Origin: JAAERC01 sp965602655
GTDB lineage: Bacteria > Zixibacteria > MSB-5A5 > GN15 > PGXB01
Direction: 5' to 3'
Length of the DNA: 13,011 nucleotides
Assembly: GCA_965602655.1 (NCBI GenBank)
Contig: CBFCZE010000080.1
Span: forward strand, 1 to 13,011
Of the stretch, positions 1-6,773 are shown in pieces. The position numbers and the translations under genes were made by a program. The stretch's first letter is position 1. Every line of letters begins with the position of its first letter. The notes below the pieces were generated by a model, which made no database searches, was not told the origin of the DNA, and saw nothing but the letters and a program-made list of their open reading frames with translations.

Positions 1-70
1 ATTTAAGGAGTACGAAATAGATAAAATCGGCAAAGATATTCTTTTCACCGGGTATCCGGAGGATAAGTAA
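1..70 (+). CDS. ribD: Riboflavin biosynthesis protein RibD, C-terminal end (partial)
   Basis: An open frame entering from the left edge (first full codon at 2) encodes about 22 residues and stops with TAA at 68-70. Its end, DILFTGYPEDK, resembles the usual C-terminus of the RibD reductase domain, where a D-I/L-L-x-x-G-Y/R-P stretch is common. RibD is the bifunctional deaminase/reductase acting between GTP cyclohydrolase II and lumazine synthase. The stop overlaps the next start by one base (TAATG), and ribD followed by ribE is a classic order. The fragment is too short for identification by sequence alone, so the call rests on the terminal motif plus the operon context. Confidence 0.7.
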   Translation, partial: FKEYEIDKIGKDILFTGYPEDK

Positions 71-732
71 TGTTCACGGGATTAATTCAGACAACCGGTT
101 CTATTGCCGTTGTCGGCTCACGGGGCAATTATAGACTGCTGACCATAAAACCGGATATTCCGTTTGAAAACACCGAACTGGGCGAATCCGTTGCAATTGA
201 CGGCTGTTGCCTGACGGTTACCGAATTCGACAGGAGTTTTATCACAGTCGAGGCTTCGCAGGAATCTGTCAGCACAACGATTATAGGCAAATATAATTCG
301 GGCCATAAAGTAAATCTCGAACGGGCGCTTATGCCGACCGATCGTCTGGGCGGACATATGGTGACCGGTCATATCGATTGTATCGGTGAAATTGTTAATA
401 TCCGTAAAATCGGCGGTTCGACCGAACTGTCGATCAAATACCCAAATGAATATGCGTCATTTCTGGTTTCCAAAGGTTCGGTGGCTGTCAATGGGATTTC
501 ATTGACGGTAAATGAGCTTCGGGAAAATATTTTTGAGGTTAATATAATCCCGCATACCGGCCAGGCAACGACGGTACAGAATTTTAAAAGAGGCGATTCT
601 GTTAATCTTGAGTTTGATATAGTTGGCAAGTATATAGCCCGAATGATGAAAATCGATTCGAAAGAGGGCTTAACCATAAATAAATTGATAGAAAGCGGAT
701 GGAATAATACAAGTTGGAGTAATAATGACTAA
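70..732 (+). CDS. ribE: Riboflavin synthase, alpha subunit
   Basis: This 220-residue protein catalyses the dismutation of two 6,7-dimethyl-8-ribityllumazine molecules to riboflavin, the last step of the pathway, in the cytoplasm. It opens with the family signature MFTGLI and contains the two tandem lumazine-binding barrels expected. Their equivalent motifs are SVAIDGCCLTV (residues 40-50) and GSVAVNGISLTV (136-147), with GGHMVTGHID at 94-103 in the linking stretch. Length is slightly above the roughly 200-215 usual, because of a polar tail after residue 205. The ATG is preceded by GGAGG at 58-62, seven bases upstream. It overlaps the ribD stop by one base and the following ribBA start by 8 bp, so it is translated as part of the rib operon. 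The symbol is ribE in the Bacillus sense (ribC in E. coli). Confidence 0.97.
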   Translation: MFTGLIQTTGSIAVVGSRGNYRLLTIKPDIPFENTELGESVAIDGCCLTVTEFDRSFITVEASQESVSTTIIGKYNSGHKVNLERALMPTDRLGGHMVTGHIDCIGEIVNIRKIGGSTELSIKYPNEYASFLVSKGSVAVNGISLTVNELRENIFEVNIIPHTGQATTVQNFKRGDSVNLEFDIVGKYIARMMKIDSKEGLTINKLIESGWNNTSWSNND

Positions 733-1930
733 TTTTGACACAATCCAAAAGGCAATCGATGAGATAAAAAAGGGGCGGATAATTATTGTTGTCGATGATG
801 AAGATCGTGAAAACGAGGGCGATTTTATCATGGCGGCAGAAATGATAACACCGGAAGCGGTGAACTTTCTGGCGACTCATGGCCGCGGTCTGATATGTAC
901 ACCGATTAGAGAAGAAAGAATGAAACGGCTGAAGCTGCATCAGATGGTCGATTCCAATACGGCTCTGCACGGAACCAAGTTTACCGTTTCGGTTGATGCC
1001 TGCAAAGATACGACCACCGGCATTTCTGCGGCAGATCGAGCGAAAACGATAGAAGTTATAGTCAGTGATGACAGCGTTCCCGAGGATCTTTGCCGGCCGG
1101 GTCATATCTTTCCGATAACGGCTAAAAACGGCGGCGTTCTTTCACGGGCGGGGCATACCGAATCGGCCGTTGATCTGGCTCGACTGGCCGGGTTGGCGCC
1201 GGTTGGGGTTCTTTGCGAGATTATGGATAATGATGGGACTATGGCTCGTGTCCCTCGTCTCAAGAAAATGGCTGAAGAATTTAATATGTCGATGATAACC
1301 GTCAAGGATTTAATTGAATATCGGCGTCACACCGAGAAACTGATCAATAAAATTGTTGTGGTCGATTTCCCCACACGCTACGGAACCTTTAAACTTCATA
1401 TGTTTGAGTCTCAGACTGATGATCATCATCATCTGGCGCTTGTCAAGGGTGATGTCGCCGGCAAAAAAGATGTTCTGGTGCGGGTGCACTCACAGTGTCT
1501 GACCGGCGATGTTTTTGGTTCGGCTCGATGCGACTGCGGCGATCAGCTGGCAACGGCTATGAAGATGATTGAGGAAAAGGGTGAGGGTGTTCTGTTGTAT
1601 ATGCGTCAAGAGGGACGCGGAATCGGTCTGACAAATAAATTGAAAGCCTACAAATTACAGGATGGGGGCAAGGATACAGTCGAGGCAAATCATGAGCTTG
1701 GTTTCAAGGCCGATTTGCGTGATTACGGAATCGGCGCCCAGATACTTGTTGATTTGGGTTTGAGTTCGATTAAGTTGATTACCAACAATCCAAAAAAGAT
1801 TGTCGGTCTTGAAGGATATGGTCTGACGATTGATGATCGGGTTCCGATTGAAATTAAACCGACCGAGCATAACGCCAAATATCTGAAGACCAAAAAAGAA
1901 AAATTGGGACATATGTTTAATATTATATAG
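725..1930 (+). CDS. ribBA: Bifunctional DHBP synthase / GTP cyclohydrolase II
   Basis: This 401-residue fusion supplies both entry branches of riboflavin synthesis. The N-terminal half (about 1-205) is 3,4-dihydroxy-2-butanone-4-phosphate synthase acting on ribulose-5-phosphate, with the acidic motif DDEDRENEGD at 24-33, RPGHIFP at 124-130 and RAGHTESAVDL at 141-151. The C-terminal half (about 206-401) is GTP cyclohydrolase II. Its zinc cysteines are C258, C269 and C271 in a C-x10-C-x-C pattern. It also has RQEGRGIGL at 294-302 and the D330/R332 pair that matches the catalytic Asp/Arg of E. coli RibA. Both sets of key residues are present, so both activities are expected. The start has GGAG at 716-719, five bases upstream, and overlaps ribE by 8 bp. 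Eight bases separate its stop from ribH. Confidence 0.97.
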   Translation: MTNFDTIQKAIDEIKKGRIIIVVDDEDRENEGDFIMAAEMITPEAVNFLATHGRGLICTPIREERMKRLKLHQMVDSNTALHGTKFTVSVDACKDTTTGISAADRAKTIEVIVSDDSVPEDLCRPGHIFPITAKNGGVLSRAGHTESAVDLARLAGLAPVGVLCEIMDNDGTMARVPRLKKMAEEFNMSMITVKDLIEYRRHTEKLINKIVVVDFPTRYGTFKLHMFESQTDDHHHLALVKGDVAGKKDVLVRVHSQCLTGDVFGSARCDCGDQLATAMKMIEEKGEGVLLYMRQEGRGIGLTNKLKAYKLQDGGKDTVEANHELGFKADLRDYGIGAQILVDLGLSSIKLITNNPKKIVGLEGYGLTIDDRVPIEIKPTEHNAKYLKTKKEKLGHMFNII

Positions 1931-1938
1931 GAGTGATT

Positions 1939-2415
1939 ATGAAGTACCAGGAAATTGTGGGCAATCTTGATGCCTCCGGATTAAAATTCGGAATAGTGGT
2001 TAGCCGTTTTAATGAGCTTCTGACCAGTAAACTTCTTGAGGGAGCCCTTGATTGTCTTATCAGGCACAAGGCGAAAGATTCGAATATCTGGGTGACCAGA
2101 GTACCCGGATCGTTTGAGATTCCGTATCTTGCCGCCAAAATGGCCGACTCAAAAAAATACGATTGTATTCTCTGTCTTGGTGTTGTCATAAAAGGTGAGA
2201 CACCTCATTTTGACTATATCGCCAGCGAAACTTCTAAAGGCATTGCCAAGGCGGCTATGGATTCGGGTCTTCCGGTGATTTATGGTATCGTCACGGCCGA
2301 TTCGCTGGAGCATGCCATTGAGCGGGCCGGAACCAAGGCCGGCAACAAAGGCTGGGATGCGGCCCAATCCGGGATTGAGATGGTCAATTTATATCGTCAG
2401 ATTGATAAATCATGA
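1939..2415 (+). CDS. ribH: 6,7-dimethyl-8-ribityllumazine synthase
   Basis: This 158-residue lumazine synthase condenses the ribD product with the DHBP made by RibBA, giving the substrate of RibE. Members usually assemble into pentamers or icosahedral shells. Visible motifs are SRFN at 22-25 (F24 probably stacks on the substrate), VPGSFEIP at 55-62, GVVIKGETPHFDYI at 81-94 with the catalytic-type His90, and AGNKG near the C-terminus. I chose the ATG at 1939 because AGGAG at 1929-1933 lies five bases upstream. An in-frame GTG at 1933 would add two residues but overlaps that ribosome binding site. It follows ribBA closely, and its stop overlaps the nusB start in an ATGA junction. Confidence 0.97.
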   Translation: MKYQEIVGNLDASGLKFGIVVSRFNELLTSKLLEGALDCLIRHKAKDSNIWVTRVPGSFEIPYLAAKMADSKKYDCILCLGVVIKGETPHFDYIASETSKGIAKAAMDSGLPVIYGIVTADSLEHAIERAGTKAGNKGWDAAQSGIEMVNLYRQIDKS

Positions 2416-2870
2416 GCAACAGACACCGCGCCCGAGAACATGTATTAAAGGCATTGTATGCGCTTGAGCTGGGGGAACAGTCGCATGAAGAAATCTGTTT
2501 CACCCTGATCGAGAATGGCGGTGTCGATGAAAGCGCTCTTGATTTTGCCCGAGAGCTGTTTGGCAAGGTTGCTCAATATATGCCAAAAATCGATGTCTAT
2601 ATATCCCGTCTGGCCACCAATTGGGATTTGGAACGTCTGGCGGTGGTCGATAAAAATATTTTGCGGATGGCGATTTGTGAGATTGAGCATCTGCCGGATA
2701 TCCCGATTAAAGTTGCCATAAATGAGGCTATTGAACTGGCCAAAAAATACAGTACACTTGAATCGGCATCCTTTGTCAACGGTGTTTTGGATAAGGTGAT
2801 GAAAGACAAGGAAGAATCCATAAAAATGGAAGAGGCAGAACAGATAGATAGTACAGAAGAAGCAGAGTAG
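2412..2870 (+). CDS. nusB: Transcription antitermination factor NusB
   Basis: This 152-residue protein is NusB, the small all-helical factor that pairs with NusE (ribosomal protein S10) on boxA RNA to prevent premature termination in rRNA operons. Typical features are the basic N-terminus with AREHVLKALYALE (7-19), NWDLERLAVVDKNILRMAICEI (70-91, split here by its family core WDLERLAVVDKNILR) and INEAIELAKKYS (103-114), followed by FVNGVLDKV (121-129). A charged, mostly acidic tail after residue 131 is an extension beyond the conserved fold. The ATG overlaps the ribH stop by four bases and has no strong Shine-Dalgarno of its own, so translational coupling to ribH is likely. ribH-nusB adjacency is widespread in bacteria. 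Confidence 0.96.
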   Translation: MSNRHRAREHVLKALYALELGEQSHEEICFTLIENGGVDESALDFARELFGKVAQYMPKIDVYISRLATNWDLERLAVVDKNILRMAICEIEHLPDIPIKVAINEAIELAKKYSTLESASFVNGVLDKVMKDKEESIKMEEAEQIDSTEEAE

Positions 2871-2903
2871 GTTGAAATCTTAAAAGGATTTCGACAATTT
2901 TTT
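2871..2903 (+). terminator. Intrinsic terminator of the rib-nusB operon
   Basis: Immediately after the nusB stop codon, GTTGAAATC (2871-2879) pairs with GATTTCGAC (2887-2895). This forms a 9-bp stem with one G-U pair and a 7-base loop. It is followed by AA and six Ts at 2898-2903. A stem directly followed by a U-run is the standard rho-independent architecture on the + strand. The stem is AT-rich, so its efficiency is uncertain. Confidence 0.7.
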
Positions 2904-2909
2904 CCCGCG

Positions 2910-2933
2910 CCGTCAGGAAACCTTTCCTGACGG
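2910..2933. repeat. Perfect 11-bp inverted repeat in convergent spacer
   Basis: CCGTCAGGAAA at 2910-2920 and TTTCCTGACGG at 2923-2933 are exact reverse complements separated by two bases. The stem would be stable in RNA from either strand, realistically with a 4-base loop. Neither side carries an adjacent T-run in the sense needed for an intrinsic terminator. It may be a processing or stability element, or a backup terminator for transcripts converging from both sides. Confidence 0.6.
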
Positions 2934-2957
2934 AACATCAATATGCTAATATTTTTG

Positions 2958-2996
2958 TGATGTCGGGTTTTTGCACCCGACATCAATTGTTTTGCG
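2958..2996 (+). terminator. Second perfect hairpin with weak T-rich tail
   Basis: TGATGTCGGGT at 2958-2968 and ACCCGACATCA at 2975-2985 are exact reverse complements around the 6-base loop TTTTGC. On the + strand the stem is followed by ATTGTTTTGC, a modest U-rich tail, so it could be a backup terminator for the rib-nusB operon. On the - strand the base run after the stem is A-rich, so it is not a canonical terminator for the secreted-protein gene that ends at 3008. Confidence 0.45.
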
Positions 2997-3007
2997 TACC
3001 AATAATT

Positions 3008-5980
3008 CTATGGACAGACCGGGTCAGGGCCTTCTTTATATTTATAGTTTATCAAATAGACGATATCCAGGATATTAATCAATTCATCGCTATTAACATC
3101 GGCCGCGTTCATTGATATGGGATCGGGACCCTCTTTATATTTGTAATTAATCAGGTAAACAATATCCAGGATATTGATCAGCTCGTCATGATTAACATCA
3201 CCGCAAATGTAGGTTATTCCGTATTCATTTTCAACATAGCCGGTATCGGTATAAATCCCGGTCATGTCGGGGTCGGTAATTATCATAACGGTATTATCAT
3301 ACGCCCGCCCGTCCGGGATAATTCTTTGAGAACTATTTTCGGGTATTGAAATGGCGTCACTGAAGAAATCATATTCGCCGCTATATCCTGCTATTTTGGT
3401 TCCAAGGTTATAGGTCCCGGCCTCGCCATAATTATCAATCTGCATCAGTATGTCCTGTCTTTCGCCGGCAATAATTGAAAAACCGGTTGAATCTTCAGCG
3501 GCCAACTCAATAGCCGAAACGGTCCAGACAACTTCAGAATCAATGGCCGCTTCGATAATATCAAGTTGATAATTTCTTCCAGCTAAGTCAGGATTATAAA
3601 TCATCAAGTTTTGATTGCCATTCTCAATCCTTAGATGTTCATGTTGAGTGTAGTCAACATTTTCGCGCTGATATGTCCAAACAGTGGAACTGGAAAACAT
3701 GGACATTCGAAACGAAGAATAGAGCATCCCGGTCAGATAATAGTCCCAATTGTCATTTGGCAGGTAGTATCCTTTGGTCGGTGTTTCCTGTCCGGTTAGC
3801 AAAATCATCGGCATACCATTAGTAATCGTGCTAAACTTATTATCTTCGTAATGGCCGATATTTCCTGATGGTGATTCGAGAAAAGCTGAATCAACCTGAG
3901 AAAAGTAAAGTTCAATATGTTCATCATCCCATAGAAGTTCCACATTATCTTCGCGATTTCCCCGGCTGGCCGAATCAGACCTGATCGGGTTCGAAGTGTA
4001 AAAGCTGATGGGTTCCATCAGGAATAAGTACCATTGTCCGCCCCAGGTCGGCAGGGCAGAATAATGCCATAAATTGGTGATAGTATTGACTTCAATTCTC
4101 TTTGTGTCATCGTTGGGATAGTTATTGTCATAAACGTAGATATACCAGATATGAGTATTGATCGGGTCGGTTTCGCATCGGTATGGCGTCACGGCGTGCC
4201 CTCCCGATCCGTTGTTATTATACATGGCCAATATCTTATCATCGCGGACAGGGTTGTTGAACATATTCCGGCATTCAAGAAGTGTCTGATTTACGGTGGA
4301 CGCATAATTGTTAAGCACATGCTGCCGGTGGTATTTGCCGGTCTGATATATCCAGTATTTATTTACAAGCTTGCGACTGCTATCGGCGATGGGAATATTG
4401 TAAACATCTGCATTACCGGGAAATGTTTTTGAGACTTCTAAAAATCCGTCAAAATAGAGGAAACTTGTGATGGCAAAGCCAAAACAGGAACCGCCCCATG
4501 GCCCTATAATCGACTGCCACTTGGTAATTGCCGTTGGCCTGAACGTTATTGTCCCCGGAGCCGTGTAGAGATAACATTGACTTTTACCAAAGGCATCGAC
4601 AAAAAGCGGCCAGTCGGGAAAGGAATCAGGGGCGACCGCCCAGAAGGCGGGAGGGTAAGGAGGGAGAGTATAATCAAATTGCGTCCACCAACTTGATGGC
4701 CACATATTGATCGACGAATTGCTAAACTGCCAGCCATCCGGATTGGGGCGAAGACCAAGGTCGTCCACATTAGTAACTTGAAAGGCGACATCGCATTCTG
4801 AATTATCGCCCGTGCAATCTGTTACTCTGATAGTAAAGGTAAAAATCTGACCAACATCAAGAGTGGTTGGGCCGAAAACAAAGATGCCATTAGGATCGAT
4901 AGTGGCCATACCATTTGGGGATGGGTAAGCGTTTACTGTATATAACAATATTTCTTCAGGGCTACTTATATTGGCATCTGTTGCCGTAAAGGAGGCTGTT
5001 CCAGTAGAATTAGCCTTGACACTAAAGGTTTTGCCGCAGTCGCCGCCAATGACGGGCGCGGAATTAACAATCGCTAGATCAATGCAATATAAATTAACAG
5101 AATTTGGATATGCATGCGATGCATCTTCGGCGTATAAATATATATCATTAGACTGGCCAACCCAACTGCAGGGCGGATCGAAATCCCAAATAAGAGAGTA
5201 CACACCTCCATTATTTACTAAGGTTGTGGCGCCTAATGGAATTCCAGAATTATCGACTACACCGACACCTGTAATTGCATCGCTTTCGGGATCAAATATA
5301 TCATAAGTAACATTAATGTATTCATGGTGCTCGCACGCAAGGCTTGTTGGTGTCCCGACTATATCCGGTGGTGAATTTGGATTTACCTCAACCTCCCAGC
5401 AATATGGACCCATAAAATTCGAGGGGCGATCGAACACCCAATCGTAGTAGTCATTCCAATGATTGATTGAATCAATACAGATTTCGCCCAGTTCTCCCGG
5501 ATTTAATGGTATAGAAAGGTGAAATTCATAGTGGGTTTCCATTGGGGAATAGGCCGGCCATCCCGGACCTGAAGTCATTACGGCTGTATGACTTAGAGTA
5601 TCCGGCAAGGTGCCGTCCCAACTCCAGGGAGTTATTATATTTAGAAGGTTCCAGGTGGTGTTGTCTTCAAACCCATTGGTTAGTACGACTGAATTTATAC
5701 CATGGGTTCCTCCGGCATTTATCCAATTAACCGTATTAACATCCCCCACTCCAAATACATGCCAGGGAACATTAAAACCCTGCACTGCGGTAGGGGAATT
5801 ATTCTCCGCCTCGATTTCAATTACAATCGGGATATTTGGAATGATTTTATAAGTGCCACCATCATACCATAAGTAGGATAATGGAATATTGGCATCCCAA
5901 AAGACTTCCTGCGCATTTGTCGATCCCGTAAAAAGAATAAGTAATGCTAGGAGTGCGAGAATCATTAGGACTTTACACAT
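3008..5980 (-). CDS. Secreted multidomain protein: papain-like region, C-terminal dockerin repeats
   Basis: This 990-residue protein is predicted to be exported. Residues 1-23 form a signal peptide (hydrophobic core LLALLILF, cleavage after STNA). Residues 24-200 resemble the N-terminal region of other FCB dockerin proteins. Two beta-sandwich, cadherin/Ig-like stretches follow (about 203-306 and 308-404). Residues about 460-660 look like an uncharacterised papain-like domain: GGSCFGFA with Cys499, GGHAVTPY with His595, and VYDNNYP with Asp618/Asn619, in the order of clan CA cysteine peptidases. Residues about 790-900 are beta-rich. The C-terminus holds two dockerin-type calcium loops, DVNHDELINILD (928-939) and DVNSDELINILD (961-972). 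The ATG at 5978-5980 has GAGAGGTG just upstream and a good promoter about 35 bp before it. The gene is convergent to nusB. The substrate is unknown, and peptidase activity is inferred from motifs only. Confidence 0.9.
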   Translation of the reverse strand: MCKVLMILALLALLILFTGSTNAQEVFWDANIPLSYLWYDGGTYKIIPNIPIVIEIEAENNSPTAVQGFNVPWHVFGVGDVNTVNWINAGGTHGINSVVLTNGFEDNTTWNLLNIITPWSWDGTLPDTLSHTAVMTSGPGWPAYSPMETHYEFHLSIPLNPGELGEICIDSINHWNDYYDWVFDRPSNFMGPYCWEVEVNPNSPPDIVGTPTSLACEHHEYINVTYDIFDPESDAITGVGVVDNSGIPLGATTLVNNGGVYSLIWDFDPPCSWVGQSNDIYLYAEDASHAYPNSVNLYCIDLAIVNSAPVIGGDCGKTFSVKANSTGTASFTATDANISSPEEILLYTVNAYPSPNGMATIDPNGIFVFGPTTLDVGQIFTFTIRVTDCTGDNSECDVAFQVTNVDDLGLRPNPDGWQFSNSSINMWPSSWWTQFDYTLPPYPPAFWAVAPDSFPDWPLFVDAFGKSQCYLYTAPGTITFRPTAITKWQSIIGPWGGSCFGFAITSFLYFDGFLEVSKTFPGNADVYNIPIADSSRKLVNKYWIYQTGKYHRQHVLNNYASTVNQTLLECRNMFNNPVRDDKILAMYNNNGSGGHAVTPYRCETDPINTHIWYIYVYDNNYPNDDTKRIEVNTITNLWHYSALPTWGGQWYLFLMEPISFYTSNPIRSDSASRGNREDNVELLWDDEHIELYFSQVDSAFLESPSGNIGHYEDNKFSTITNGMPMILLTGQETPTKGYYLPNDNWDYYLTGMLYSSFRMSMFSSSTVWTYQRENVDYTQHEHLRIENGNQNLMIYNPDLAGRNYQLDIIEAAIDSEVVWTVSAIELAAEDSTGFSIIAGERQDILMQIDNYGEAGTYNLGTKIAGYSGEYDFFSDAISIPENSSQRIIPDGRAYDNTVMIITDPDMTGIYTDTGYVENEYGITYICGDVNHDELINILDIVYLINYKYKEGPDPISMNAADVNSDELINILDIVYLINYKYKEGPDPVCP
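3020..3199 (-). repeat. Tandem dockerin-type repeat (two copies, 99-bp period)
   Basis: Residues 932-954 and 965-987 of the secreted protein are identical over 23 positions (from DELINILD to KEGPDP). The copies are offset by exactly 33 codons. Each carries the D-x-N-x-D-x-x-x-N-x-x-D calcium-loop pattern of dockerin type I domains, followed by a helix. Paired repeats of this kind fold as one dockerin module. In non-cellulosomal bacteria the binding partner is usually unknown. At the DNA level 16 of the 23 codons differ, all synonymously. Confidence 0.85.
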
Positions 5981-6017
5981 TTTGCACCTCTCAAAATATA
6001 TTTTAATTAACTATATT

Positions 6018-6045
6018 TTTATGCGCTCTAATAATTGCTTGTCAA
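6018..6045 (-). promoter_or_regulatory. Sigma70-like promoter for the secreted dockerin protein
   Basis: Read on the - strand, a perfect TTGACA -35 box (6040-6045) is followed after 16 bases by CATAAA (6018-6023), four of six matches to TATAAT. The start site would fall near 6011, giving a leader of about 30 bases before the ATG at 5980, with GAGAGGTG as ribosome binding site. The gene therefore probably has its own promoter rather than depending on read-through from the PilZ gene. Confidence 0.5.
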
Positions 6046-6195
6046 GTAGGTAATAATCCCAAACAATATAGGGGAAAGGCCTTATTTTTGCAAGAAATTA
6101 TTTAAAATCATTTTCCTGACAAAAGATCTTATTTTCAATACTAAATTGGAATGTTAATTAGGGGCAGTCGGGAGCAGGTTAATAATTATGTCCCG

Positions 6196-6531
6196 CTATT
6201 TATCCGATTCGCAGAGTTTGTTGATGGTTTCAAGATTTTTCCTTGAAAGTTCTTCGAAACAAAAGCCGCATCGAAAATATCCCGGTTCCTTGTCTTCCTT
6301 GCACCATATCGATTTGGCAGCCAGAGTCATCTGTTTACGGTCGGCGATGGTCTCCGGAAGAGCCATTCTGAATTTGAAAAGTGTGTCTTTGGCGATCGGT
6401 TCTTCGCAAAAAAGAGTCATGCCATCCGGATTCAGATTAACAATTCGTCCGCTAATATGACGATTGGAAATATCAAAGGCCCGCAGGAAATAGAACGGAT
6501 TCTGTCTTTTCAGTTTCCTTTTTTCGTCCAT
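6196..6531 (-). CDS. PilZ-domain protein, probable c-di-GMP receptor
   Basis: This 111-residue protein is a single PilZ domain, a fold that binds cyclic di-GMP and then acts on a partner in motility, secretion or polysaccharide synthesis. The N-terminal R-x-x-x-R motif is present as RKLKR at 5-9. The second motif, usually D/N-x-S-x-x-G, appears as NLNPDG at 32-37, so Asn replaces the usual Ser. The rest fits the domain: ISGRIVNL (26-33), MALPETI (56-62), AAKSIWC (71-77) and GFCFEELS (89-96), then a C-terminal helix. There is no transmembrane segment or attached output domain, so it would be a stand-alone adaptor. The ATG at 6529-6531 is preceded by GGGGTG. It is divergent from the glycan operon and co-oriented with the secreted protein, 215 bp upstream of it. 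Confidence 0.85.
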   Translation of the reverse strand: MDEKRKLKRQNPFYFLRAFDISNRHISGRIVNLNPDGMTLFCEEPIAKDTLFKFRMALPETIADRKQMTLAAKSIWCKEDKEPGYFRCGFCFEELSRKNLETINKLCESDK

Positions 6532-6613
6532 TCATCACCCCGCTATTTGAATCGGTTTGAGTCCAGGATGTAGTAGTCGCGCAGATGTATTTAATTGGCA
6601 TGCAGGCATTCAC

Positions 6614-6628
6614 TTTGGATGATCCAAA
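6614..6628. promoter_or_regulatory. 15-bp palindrome at the PilZ-gene start site, candidate operator
   Basis: TTTGGAT (6614-6620) and ATCCAAA (6622-6628) are exact reverse complements around one central base. The site abuts and shares one base with the -10 box at 6628-6633, and its centre (6621) is where transcription of the PilZ gene should begin. A dimeric regulator bound here would block initiation. No regulator gene is in the window, so the binding protein is unknown. Confidence 0.4.
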
Positions 6629-6655
6629 TTATAATAGATTTCTCATTATTGTCAA
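6628..6655 (-). promoter_or_regulatory. Perfect-consensus sigma70 promoter for the PilZ gene
   Basis: On the - strand TTGACA (6650-6655) and TATAAT (6628-6633) are both exact consensus boxes with a 16-base spacer. The predicted start near 6621 gives a leader of about 90 bases before the ATG at 6531. I looked in that leader for the conserved core of a c-di-GMP riboswitch and saw none. Confidence 0.7.
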
Positions 6656-6690
6656 TAGGCGTATTAAAATTCCAACCTAATAATTCCTGC

Positions 6691-6718
6691 TGGACAATCT
6701 AAAAAAAATGGCTATATT
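6691..6718 (+). promoter_or_regulatory. Candidate promoter for the glycan operon
   Basis: TGGACA (6691-6696, five of six) and TATATT (6713-6718, five of six) are separated by 16 bases. The start site would be near 6725, about 50 bases before the TTG start at 6774. A further perfect TATAAT at 6733-6738 lacks a convincing -35 box, but could be an alternative -10. Confidence 0.4.
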
Positions 6719-6773
6719 GCAAACCGGCTTTGTATAATAGGTTAGCAACCTGTCGGATTGGCTCGAGGAAAGT

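Noticed and set aside
1..70. FMN riboswitch controlling the rib operon
   Set aside because: The window begins inside the end of ribD, so any leader element lies upstream and cannot be assessed.
602..1105. 167-codon open frame on the - strand across ribE/ribBA
   Set aside because: It lies antisense to two highly conserved enzymes, has no recognisable domain and no good ribosome binding site. It is a shadow frame.
1933..1938. GTG at 1933 as the start of ribH
   Set aside because: It overlaps the AGGAG ribosome binding site at 1929-1933. The ATG at 1939 has correct spacing and matches the family N-terminus.
2910..2985. Intrinsic terminator for the - strand secreted-protein gene
   Set aside because: Both hairpins are followed by A-rich rather than T-rich sequence when read on the - strand, so they do not fit the canonical form in that direction.
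4151..4432. 93-codon open frame on the + strand inside the secreted-protein gene
   Set aside because: It is antisense to the conserved papain-like region and shows no family features. The - strand frame clearly carries the coding signal.
6532..6621. c-di-GMP riboswitch in the roughly 90-base leader of the PilZ gene
   Set aside because: The leader would be a fitting place, but I could not find the conserved GEMM core or a convincing paired architecture. Only the palindrome at the start site stands out.
6733..6738. Perfect TATAAT on the + strand as the main promoter of the glycan operon
   Set aside because: No acceptable -35 box lies 15-19 bases upstream and the TG is not placed as in an extended -10. 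The TGGACA/TATATT pair just upstream fits better.
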